Below are positions 1 to 5,932 of a DNA stretch of 8,827 nt, piece after piece (within the stretch, counting starts at the first letter, position 1; each line of letters starts with the position of its first letter). Both the position numbers and the translations under genes were made by a program. The DNA is taken from the NCBI GenBank assembly GCA_905236685.1, contig CAJOPD010000111.1, forward strand, positions 1-8,827. Reading direction: 5' to 3'. The notes beneath the pieces are model-generated. The model ran no database searches, had not been told where the DNA came from, and saw only the letters and a program-made list of their open reading frames with translations. Source of the DNA: an uncultured Clostridia bacterium. GTDB taxonomy: Bacteria > Bacillota > Clostridia > UBA1381.

Positions 1-722
1 ATCATACCGCCTCTCGGACCTCTCAGGGTCTTGTGGGTGGTAGTTGTAACGATATCCGCATACGGAACGGGAGACTGATGCTCGCCTGCCGCAACAAGAC
101 CTGCAATATGCGCAATATCAACCATCATATATGCGCCCACTTCATCACATATAGCCCGTATTTTGTCGAATTCTATCCTTCTCGGATATGCGCTCGCACC
201 CGACAAAATAAGCTTCGGCTTACATTCTATCGCGATTTCACGCATTTTATCGTAATCAATTCTTCCTGTGTTTTCGTCCACGCCATATGGCACAATCTTA
301 AAATATTTTCCCGAAATATTGACAGGCGAGCCGTGCGAAAGGTGTCCGCCATGCGCCAAATTCATACCCATTACGGTATCGCCGGGGTTTAAAAGTGCGA
401 AAAATACGGCAAGATTTGCGCTTGCTCCGCTATGTGCCTGAACATTTGCGTGCTCTGCGCCGAAAATCTTTTTAGCCCTCTCTCTTGCTATATCCTCAAC
501 CACATCGACATACTGGCAGCCGCCGTAATACCTGTGTGCAGGATAGCCCTCGGCATATTTATTGGTCAAAACCGTGCCTGCCGCCAACAAAACTGCCTTT
601 GATACTATGTTTTCGGAAGCTATAAGCTCAATATTATGCTGTTGTCGCAAAAGCTCGTCATTACAGGCAGAATAGACCTCCTTATCATAGTTTTGAAGCT
701 CGTCAAAAAAATTCTTTTGCAT
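1..722 (-). CDS. glyA: Serine hydroxymethyltransferase, C-terminal part missing (runs off left edge)
   Basis: This cytoplasmic PLP enzyme converts serine and tetrahydrofolate to glycine and 5,10-methylene-THF, the main source of one-carbon units. About 240 residues are visible, from MQKNFFDELQ to the window edge; the family is usually about 410-420 long, so roughly the last 175 are outside. Visible family motifs are the N-terminal IELIASEN, then NKYAEGYP, RYYGGCQYVD and HGGHLSHGSPVN, the PLP-pocket VDIAHIAGLVAAG, and TTTTHKTLRGPRGG. Lys231 in THKT is the expected Schiff-base lysine (about K229 in E. coli). The ATG at 722 is preceded by AAAGGAG at a 7-base gap; an ATG five bases earlier is out of frame. 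The gene starts 29 bases after the S41 protease stop with no terminator between them, so it is probably the next gene of the same operon. Family assignment is secure. Confidence 0.97.
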   Translation of the reverse strand, partial: MQKNFFDELQNYDKEVYSACNDELLRQQHNIELIASENIVSKAVLLAAGTVLTNKYAEGYPAHRYYGGCQYVDVVEDIARERAKKIFGAEHANVQAHSGASANLAVFFALLNPGDTVMGMNLAHGGHLSHGSPVNISGKYFKIVPYGVDENTGRIDYDKMREIAIECKPKLILSGASAYPRRIEFDKIRAICDEVGAYMMVDIAHIAGLVAAGEHQSPVPYADIVTTTTHKTLRGPRGGM

Positions 723-751
723 TTCATTTCTCCTTTGTTTTTTTGATTATT

Positions 752-2167
752 TTAGAGGTCCTCAGGATTTCCGCCAAAATACCGATACGCCTCAAAAAAT
801 TGACTGTCCACTACTTCATCAAGCTTGGAAAATGTTTCTTCTATCTTTTTCTGAGTAGAAATATCTAAAACGCCATACGGGAAAAGTCCGCTTTCCTCTT
901 GGAACTCGCAGACAGCATTAAACAGCAGATTGTCAAAGTATTCGTCCGCCGTTCCCTGATAATACCCCAAAATCCGCAGTCTTTCCTTTGCCGCCTTTGT
1001 ATTTTGGGAAGTGGCGCTAACCGTTGGTTTGTTTATATAATCAAAGGCTGTATAACGCGATAGGTCAACCTTTTTAACCGTATTCTCAATGATTTTATCG
1101 GGGATTATTCCATTTCCGTTTATATCCTTGCCGTTTCTTGTAAAATATTTTCCCGTTGTAATCTTAAAGGCACAGCCGTCCCAGATTTCATACATCTGCT
1201 GAATTACGCCCTTGCCGTATGTTTTTTTGCCTATTAAAACTCCTGCCTTGCTGTCCTGTATTGCGCTTGCAAGAACTTCCGCCGCCGAGGCTGTGTTTTC
1301 ATTGACCAAAACCGCAAGCTTATACTTTGGCTTATTTAGCTTTGAATAAAAGGTTTCGCTCTCCCATTCGCTCCTGTAAACCGTGCTGACAATAACGCCC
1401 TCGGGCACGAGAAGCGAGGCGACATTTATAGAAGCGTTCAGATATCCGCCGGGGTTATTCCGCAAATCAAGAATAATTTTTTCTATTCCCTCTTTTTCAA
1501 GCTCCTCCAATATATCATATACCTCGTTATCTGTATTGCTTGAAAAGCTGTCAATTACAAGGTATCCTATATTTCCTTTTAATACGGTAAATGCTGCTGT
1601 TTCACCCTTTACCTCTCCTCTTTGCATTGTATAGCTTATCTCTCTTTCTTCACGGAGAAAGGTTACATTTACCTCAGTCCCAAGCTCACCTACTACCATA
1701 TCCTGAACCTTATCAATGCTTTCGCCGACAGCGTTTACGCCGTCAACTGCGATAATTTTATCGCCCTCCATAACTCCCGCTTTTGCCGCCGCGCCGTCTT
1801 CAAGCACCTTCATAATCGTTACATAATCGCCCGTTTGCTGTATTATAACACCTATTCCGTAAACTATATTGTTCAGGTTTTTTTTGACAAGTTCATATTC
1901 TTCTGCCGTATAATATTCGCTGTATTCATCAAGACTTTCAAACCCCGCCTTTATCAATTCATTTGCCAGCTCGGGATTTTTTTCAAGCAAATTTTTAACG
2001 GCATCACTCATCAGGTCATCTGATGTTACAGTATCGTCAATATACAGATTTGCCGCATAATTTAGGATTTGTTCAATTTTTTCATATTCAGCATTGCCGC
2101 TTGCAAAAACCGACTGCGAAAGCAGTACTGACGCTGCCGCTATTGCCGCCAAAAACCGTTTAATCAT
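752..2167 (-). CDS. Exported S41-family carboxyl-terminal processing protease with PDZ and peptidoglycan-binding domains
   Basis: A CtpA/CtpB-like serine protease of 471 residues, predicted to act outside the cytoplasmic membrane. Residues 1-22 form a signal peptide: MIKR, a hydrophobic stretch, then a VFA cleavage site. A helical N-terminal region follows to about 95. A PDZ domain spans about 98-185 (GIGVIIQQ, then the GAAAKAGVMEGDKIIAVDG strand-loop). The S41 core spans about 195-360. By alignment from memory with B. subtilis CtpB, the Ser-Lys-Gln catalytic set is Ser294 (TASAAE), Lys319 (TYGKG) and Gln323. Residues about 388-448 resemble a PG_binding_1 repeat (AKERLRILGYYQG, then AVCEFQEESGL), which would hold the enzyme at the wall. 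The ATG overlaps the DUF1934 stop in an ATGA and has AAGGAG eight bases upstream. The substrate is not evident from sequence. A sporulation-type signalling role like that of CtpB is possible but unsupported here. Confidence 0.93.
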   Translation of the reverse strand: MIKRFLAAIAAASVLLSQSVFASGNAEYEKIEQILNYAANLYIDDTVTSDDLMSDAVKNLLEKNPELANELIKAGFESLDEYSEYYTAEEYELVKKNLNNIVYGIGVIIQQTGDYVTIMKVLEDGAAAKAGVMEGDKIIAVDGVNAVGESIDKVQDMVVGELGTEVNVTFLREEREISYTMQRGEVKGETAAFTVLKGNIGYLVIDSFSSNTDNEVYDILEELEKEGIEKIILDLRNNPGGYLNASINVASLLVPEGVIVSTVYRSEWESETFYSKLNKPKYKLAVLVNENTASAAEVLASAIQDSKAGVLIGKKTYGKGVIQQMYEIWDGCAFKITTGKYFTRNGKDINGNGIIPDKIIENTVKKVDLSRYTAFDYINKPTVSATSQNTKAAKERLRILGYYQGTADEYFDNLLFNAVCEFQEESGLFPYGVLDISTQKKIEETFSKLDEVVDSQFFEAYRYFGGNPEDL

Positions 2168-2604
2168 ATCTTTTGCTCCTTTTTGATTTCTAAATGCATC
2201 TCATTTTCAATCTTTTCGCCGCCTATCATTAAGGCATATTTCATTTTCAAAATCCCGCCGTTTGCCGAAATATCATTTTCTATACTGCTTGTACTTATTT
2301 TCATATCCATATTTCCGAAAGGAGTTTTATACAGCGCGTCTGTTGTTTTGCCCAATTCATACACCATAACGCTTTTAAATTCTCCCATACGGCGCATTGA
2401 CACGCTTGTATCCTGAATTTTTAAAAATACCCGCGCCCCGCCTGTGCCTATATCGGAAGGCTCTTTATAGGTAATATGAAAAATACCGTCTTTTTCATAA
2501 AATTCACAGTCCGAACTGAAATCAGTCTTTTTTGTTACGCCTTCTGAAAGCTGAGAATTCTCAATATGTATCGTAGCATATTCTTTAATACTTTTCAATG
2601 TCAA
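2164..2604 (-). CDS. DUF1934 (YwiB-like) beta-barrel protein of unknown function
   Basis: A 146-residue cytoplasmic protein without signal peptide or membrane segment. Its pattern of alternating strands, with FHITYKEPSDIGTGG (about 42-56) and YKTPFGNMDMKISTSSIEN (about 92-110), fits DUF1934. This small family is typified by B. subtilis YwiB and has a lipocalin-like barrel fold; its function is not established. The likely start is TTG at 2604, overlapping the murI stop by 20 bases. A second TTG two codons later (2598) is also possible, because the upstream GTGGAG lies 4 bases from the first and 10 from the second. The stop overlaps the protease ATG (ATGA). Its tight position between murI and the protease gene implies co-expression with envelope genes but does not show a function. 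Family call is good; role unknown. Confidence 0.85.
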   Translation of the reverse strand: MTLKSIKEYATIHIENSQLSEGVTKKTDFSSDCEFYEKDGIFHITYKEPSDIGTGGARVFLKIQDTSVSMRRMGEFKSVMVYELGKTTDALYKTPFGNMDMKISTSSIENDISANGGILKMKYALMIGGEKIENEMHLEIKKEQKI

Positions 2605-3397
2605 TTTTCTCCACTTTGCTTTCCAGCGTCTGCTCTAAAAACATTCCGCCGAGGTTCTCAAAGCCGTCAATGTCATCGCTTACATAATATTTATACTGCT
2701 CCTTTGCCGCCTGTTCGGCAAGCATATTTTTCTCAGTAAGAGTAGACTTTAAAAGCTTTGCGACCTCTGCCCCCGCATCGATAAGCGTTACGCCGTCGCC
2801 CATAAATCTTGCGATTGTATTTTTCAAAAGAGGATAGTGCGTACAGCCCAAAATCAGCGTATCTACGCCGCTTTCCTTGATTTTTGTTAAGTATTCCTCT
2901 GTCACAAGTTCTGCAACCATTGTATCAAAATGCCCGTTTTCCACAAGCGGAACAAAGAGCGGACACGCCTTGGAAAAGGTTTTTATATCAGGATTTTCGG
3001 ATTTTATATATTTTTCATATGCACCGCTTTTTATAGTGCCTTTTGTTCCGATTACACCTATTTTGTTATTTTTTGTGGCAGCTATTGCGGCAGATGCTGC
3101 CGCCTCAACAACACCGATAAGCGAAATCGGCACCGTTTCTTGAAGTTTGGGAAGCGCTACCGAGCTGACCGTTCCGCAAGCGACAACGATTATTTTAACA
3201 TCTTTTTGCAAAAGGAACTTCATATCGCTTTTGGAGTATTTTATGATTGTTTCCCTTGACCTTGACCCGTACGGCACCCTACCCGTATCGCCGAAATAGA
3301 CTATACTTTCCTTAGGAAGTTCCTGCATAATCTGTTTTACGGCAGTAAGACCGCCGAGTCCCGAATCGAAAACGCCAATACTTCTGTTATCCATCAT
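2585..3397 (-). CDS. murI: Glutamate racemase
   Basis: This enzyme interconverts L- and D-glutamate, supplying D-Glu for the second residue of the peptidoglycan stem peptide. It has 270 residues, the normal length. Motifs in order: IGVFDSGLGGLTAVK with Asp11, VYFGDTGRVPYGSRS (34-47), VVACGTVSS with catalytic Cys74, GVIGTKGTI (114-122), and LGCTHYPLL with the second catalytic Cys185 and His187. The spacing of the two cysteines matches B. subtilis RacE. The motif after Cys74 reads Cys-Gly-Thr instead of the common Cys-Asn-Thr. Two adjacent ATGs (3397 and 3394) are possible; both overlap the ddl TGA, giving a 4-base or 1-base overlap. The ribosome site AAAGGG spaces better to the second. The gene lies directly after ddl, another D-amino-acid peptidoglycan enzyme, so co-expression is expected. 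Confidence 0.96.
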   Translation of the reverse strand: MMDNRSIGVFDSGLGGLTAVKQIMQELPKESIVYFGDTGRVPYGSRSRETIIKYSKSDMKFLLQKDVKIIVVACGTVSSVALPKLQETVPISLIGVVEAAASAAIAATKNNKIGVIGTKGTIKSGAYEKYIKSENPDIKTFSKACPLFVPLVENGHFDTMVAELVTEEYLTKIKESGVDTLILGCTHYPLLKNTIARFMGDGVTLIDAGAEVAKLLKSTLTEKNMLAEQAAKEQYKYYVSDDIDGFENLGGMFLEQTLESKVEKIDIEKY

Positions 3398-4455
3398 TTC
3401 ACCCTTTTTTCGCCGAGGTTTATAAGTTCGTCAAGCAGGTCTTCATAAGAAAGTCCCACCGCATTCCACAGCTTTGGATACATACTTATATTTGTAAAAC
3501 CCGGCATTGTGTTTATTTCATTCAAAACAACTTCGTTATCTTCATATTTTACGAAAAAGTCCACTCGCGAAAGACCCTGTCCGTCAATCGCGCGGAAGGC
3601 GCGGACTGCATACTCCCGTATCTTTTCGCTGACATCACAAGGGAGGTCCGCAGGTATTTGCAGTTCTGTCGTATTATCGTTATATTTTGCGTCAAAATCG
3701 TAAAACTCAACTGTCGGCAGTATCTCTCCGACAATCGAGGCTTTTGGATTTTCATTACCCAAAACGGCACATTCTACTTCATGACCGTCGATAAATTCCT
3801 CAACCAGAATTTTTCTGTCAAACTTTCCCGCCTCTTTAAGCGCAAGCAAAAGCTCCTCTTTATTATGAGCCTTTCCCACGCCTACCGATGAGCCTGTTCT
3901 GCAAGGCTTTACAAAACAGGGGTAGCCGAGTTTTTGTTCAATTTCATCTATGTATCCGCCAAAATCGTTTTCCCTTCGCACCAAAACCCAGTCCGCCTGC
4001 GGTATACCCGCGTCTTTAAATGCAATTTTGGAAAAGGACTTATCCATTCCGACAGCCGAACCCAAAACTCCCATTCCAACGCTCTTGATTTCGGCAAGGT
4101 CCAAAAGCCCCTGAATTGTGCCGTCCTCGCCATACTCGCCGTGAAGCACGGGAAAAACAATATCGGGGTGGATTTTTTCGGTATTTGCGCCGTCTAGAAC
4201 CAAAATCGCCTTATCCTCTGCGTCGGGGGAAATTACTGCCCGTTTTTTTGCCTCTTTTTCCCATTCACCGCTTTCGATTTTTGCGGTATCGCCTGTATAC
4301 AAATACCATTTTCCGTCCTTGGTTATTCCAATTGTAATTATTTGATATTTATCCTTATCCAGATTGTTAATAACAGATGTCGCCGATTTCAGCGAAATGT
4401 CATGTTCGGGCGACTTTCCGCCAAAAATTACGCAAATCTTTTTTTTATTTTCCAA
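3394..4455 (-). CDS. ddl: D-alanine--D-alanine ligase
   Basis: This cytoplasmic ATP-grasp enzyme joins two D-alanines for the end of the peptidoglycan stem peptide. Visible motifs, numbered from a GTG at 4464: CVIFGGKSPEHDISL (11-25, Glu20), FPVLHGEYGEDGTIQG (104-119), FVKPCRTGSSVGVGK (184-198, ATP-binding Lys186), LVEEFIDGHEVE, the omega-loop FYDFDAKY (254-261), SRVDFF (Asp302) and NEINTMPGFTNISMYPKL (315-332). Tyr261 after Lys260 is the residue typical of D-Ala-D-Ala ligases; D-lactate-forming ligases often carry Phe there. About 353 residues, close to the DdlA subgroup. The start at TTG 4455 is preferred because GAGGTGG lies five bases upstream and the protein then begins MENKKKICVIFGG. 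The GTG at 4464 lies inside that ribosome site. The gene overlaps the RluD-family stop by 11 bases and ends in an ATGATG junction with murI. Confidence 0.96.
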   Translation of the reverse strand: MENKKKICVIFGGKSPEHDISLKSATSVINNLDKDKYQIITIGITKDGKWYLYTGDTAKIESGEWEKEAKKRAVISPDAEDKAILVLDGANTEKIHPDIVFPVLHGEYGEDGTIQGLLDLAEIKSVGMGVLGSAVGMDKSFSKIAFKDAGIPQADWVLVRRENDFGGYIDEIEQKLGYPCFVKPCRTGSSVGVGKAHNKEELLLALKEAGKFDRKILVEEFIDGHEVECAVLGNENPKASIVGEILPTVEFYDFDAKYNDNTTELQIPADLPCDVSEKIREYAVRAFRAIDGQGLSRVDFFVKYEDNEVVLNEINTMPGFTNISMYPKLWNAVGLSYEDLLDELINLGEKRVK

Positions 4456-5368
4456 CTGTACCACCTCTTCTTAAATAGGTTAAAATTTCCGAGAAATAAT
4501 CGGGAAGCTCTGCTGAAAATTCCATATATTCCTGTGTTTTTGGGTGATTAAAGCCTATCGTCTTTGCAAAAAGGAGCTGTCCGTTTGTTTTAACCCGCTC
4601 CTTATGCGCGGAATATGTTTTATCCCCTACTATACTGTGCCCTATCGACGCCATATGCACCCTTATCTGATGCGTTCTGCCCGTTTCAAGCACACATTCC
4701 AAAAATGCTGCATCGCGAAAGTTTTCTATAACGCTGTAATGAGTTACAGCCTCTCTTCCGCCCTTTACCACCGCCATTTTCTTTCTGTCTTTGGGGTGCC
4801 TTCCGATAGGTTTTGAAATCGTTCCGCCCTCGTTTATATTACCGTGCACAATGGCAAGATAGCGTCTTTTTGCTTTCTTTTCTTTAAGCTGGCGGGAAAG
4901 CGCAAGATGTGCCTCATTCGTTTTTGCGACAACCAAAAGTCCCGCTGTATCCTTGTCTATTCTATGCACAATTCCCGGGCGTATTACCCCGTTTATTGCG
5001 GAAAGATTGCCGCCGAAATGGTACAAAAGCGCATTTACAAGCGTTCCGCTCTCGTTTCCGTTTGCGGGATGGACAACCATTCCCTGAGGTTTATTTATAA
5101 CGGCAAGGCTGTCGTCCTCATAAACTATATCAAGCGGTATATTTTCGGGCGTTAAATCAAGACTTTTCGGCTCAGGCACACAAATCTCAATAATTTCATT
5201 ATTTTGCGGACGGTAGTTTTTGCCGACTGCCCTGCCCGACACCGTAACCCTGTTCTCCTCCAAAAGCTTGGAGGCAAAACTGCGCGAAATATCTTCAACT
5301 TCTTCGCTTATATATTTATCTATACGAAAATTTTCGGGATTTACCGCTTCAATTACTATTTTCTCCAT
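4445..5368 (-). CDS. RluA/RluD-family 23S rRNA pseudouridine synthase (YlyB-like)
   Basis: This enzyme isomerises uridine to pseudouridine in RNA, probably large-subunit rRNA. From the preferred ATG it has 307 residues. An S4 RNA-binding domain comes first (about 13-65: FRIDKYISEE, SRSFASKLLEENRVTVSG). The catalytic domain follows with VINKPQGMVVHPANG (about 90-104), GIVHRIDKDTAGLLVVAKT with catalytic Asp138, and LETGRTHQIRVHMA near 227-240, all RluA-family hallmarks. The exact target uridines cannot be read from sequence; RluD-type sites in helix 69 are a guess. The ATG at 5368 is chosen over a TTG at 5389 because AAGGA lies 11 bases before the ATG, while nothing like a ribosome site precedes the TTG. 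It overlaps the lspA stop by 20 bases. The lspA-rluD-like pairing is conserved in Firmicutes. Confidence 0.94.
   Translation of the reverse strand: MEKIVIEAVNPENFRIDKYISEEVEDISRSFASKLLEENRVTVSGRAVGKNYRPQNNEIIEICVPEPKSLDLTPENIPLDIVYEDDSLAVINKPQGMVVHPANGNESGTLVNALLYHFGGNLSAINGVIRPGIVHRIDKDTAGLLVVAKTNEAHLALSRQLKEKKAKRRYLAIVHGNINEGGTISKPIGRHPKDRKKMAVVKGGREAVTHYSVIENFRDAAFLECVLETGRTHQIRVHMASIGHSIVGDKTYSAHKERVKTNGQLLFAKTIGFNHPKTQEYMEFSAELPDYFSEILTYLRRGGTVGK
4461..4467 (-). promoter_or_regulatory. Ribosome binding site that decides the ddl start
   Basis: GAGGTGG on the minus strand lies five bases before TTG 4455. It contains the GTG at 4464 that would give the longest frame, so that GTG is more likely part of the ribosome site than the start. 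Initiation at the TTG gives the family-like N-terminus MENKKKICVIFGG. Confidence 0.65.
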
Positions 5369-5840
5369 TTTTGTTTCCGTCCTTATCAAAAAACAAGAGA
5401 TAAATCATCAAAAACACAGTACCGAAAGTGATTGAAATATCTGCGATATTGAAAACGGGGAATTTTATGAAGGTGGTTTCAATAAAATCTACCACAAACC
5501 CCCGTGCAATTCTGTCAACCGCATTGCCGAAAGCGCCTGCCAAAAGCAGCGAAAATGCAAGTTTCAGCATTTTGCTCTGCGGTTTTTTTACGCACCAATA
5601 CGCCGTGACAACCGCGCAAAACAGCACGGAAATAATTCCCAAAACCGCCGTTTTATCCGAAAAAATGCTAAATGCCGCACCTGTATTTTTAACATATATA
5701 AAGCTTAAAACATTCGGTATGACAGTAATGCTGTCCGACGGCGAAAGATTGTTTATAACAAGTAATTTTACAGCTTGATCCAGCAGAATTATCAAAATAA
5801 TCAAAAGCGTCCATTTCCAATTTTTAAAACGCATTACCAA
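5349..5840 (-). CDS. lspA: Prolipoprotein signal peptidase (signal peptidase II)
   Basis: This membrane aspartyl protease removes the signal peptide from diacylglyceryl-modified prolipoproteins. It has 163 residues, standard for the family. Four hydrophobic segments are visible at about 9-29, 64-83, 91-108 and 135-151. Conserved motifs are DQAVK (Asp21), VKNTGAAFSIF (50-60), GNAVDRIARGFVVDF (105-119) and FNIADISITFG (130-140). By homology the catalytic pair is Asp118 and Asp134. The start is uncertain between TTG at 5840 (AAAGGA 6 bases upstream) and ATG at 5834 (12 bases upstream); the difference is two residues. The gene follows the ileS terminator and a candidate extended -10 promoter and is the first gene of the compact run to its left. 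Its presence implies that a lipoprotein diacylglyceryl transferase (Lgt) is encoded elsewhere. Confidence 0.96.
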   Translation of the reverse strand: MVMRFKNWKWTLLIILIILLDQAVKLLVINNLSPSDSITVIPNVLSFIYVKNTGAAFSIFSDKTAVLGIISVLFCAVVTAYWCVKKPQSKMLKLAFSLLLAGAFGNAVDRIARGFVVDFIETTFIKFPVFNIADISITFGTVFLMIYLLFFDKDGNKNGENSN

Positions 5841-5870
5841 AAACTTTCCTTTCTTTTCCTGATTACTTTT

Positions 5871-5879
5871 ATTTTATCA
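5871..5879 (-). promoter_or_regulatory. Candidate extended -10 promoter for the lspA operon
   Basis: The minus strand reads TG-A-TAAAAT, an extended -10 element with one mismatch to TATAAT, directly after the ileS terminator. No good -35 box lies 16-18 bases upstream (that stretch is the terminator stem), but extended -10 promoters can work without one. Transcription would start near 5864, giving a leader of about 25-30 bases containing the AAAGGA ribosome site at 5852-5847. Confidence 0.45.
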
Positions 5880-5883
5880 CATA

Positions 5884-5920
5884 TAGGAAAAAAAGAAAAG
5901 GCTTTTAAACCTTTTCTTTT
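5884..5920 (-). terminator. Rho-independent terminator or attenuator after ileS
   Basis: Minus-strand AAAAGAAAAGG (5920-5910), an eight-base loop, and CCTTTTCTTTT (5901-5891) make a perfect 11-pair stem, and the T run continues to 5888 before CC. The stem starts 12 bases after the ileS TAG. The stem is A-U rich with only three G-C pairs, so termination may be partial, allowing some read-through into lspA. Confidence 0.7.
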
Positions 5921-5932
5921 AAAAATTTCACG

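Noticed and set aside
33..392. Plus-strand open frame of 119 codons at the left edge
   Set aside because: It lies antisense inside glyA, which is supported by strong SHMT motifs, and its translation resembles no family.
1383..2023. Two plus-strand open frames opposite the S41 protease gene
   Set aside because: They mirror the codon structure of a clear protease gene and show no domain or convincing ribosome site.
3549..3770. Minus-strand open frame of 73 codons inside ddl in another frame
   Set aside because: It is a shadow of ddl, whose ATP-grasp motifs run unbroken through the same stretch.
5204..5435. Overlapping plus-strand frames across the lspA/rluD-like junction
   Set aside because: They are antisense to two well-supported genes, and their translations show no recognisable features.
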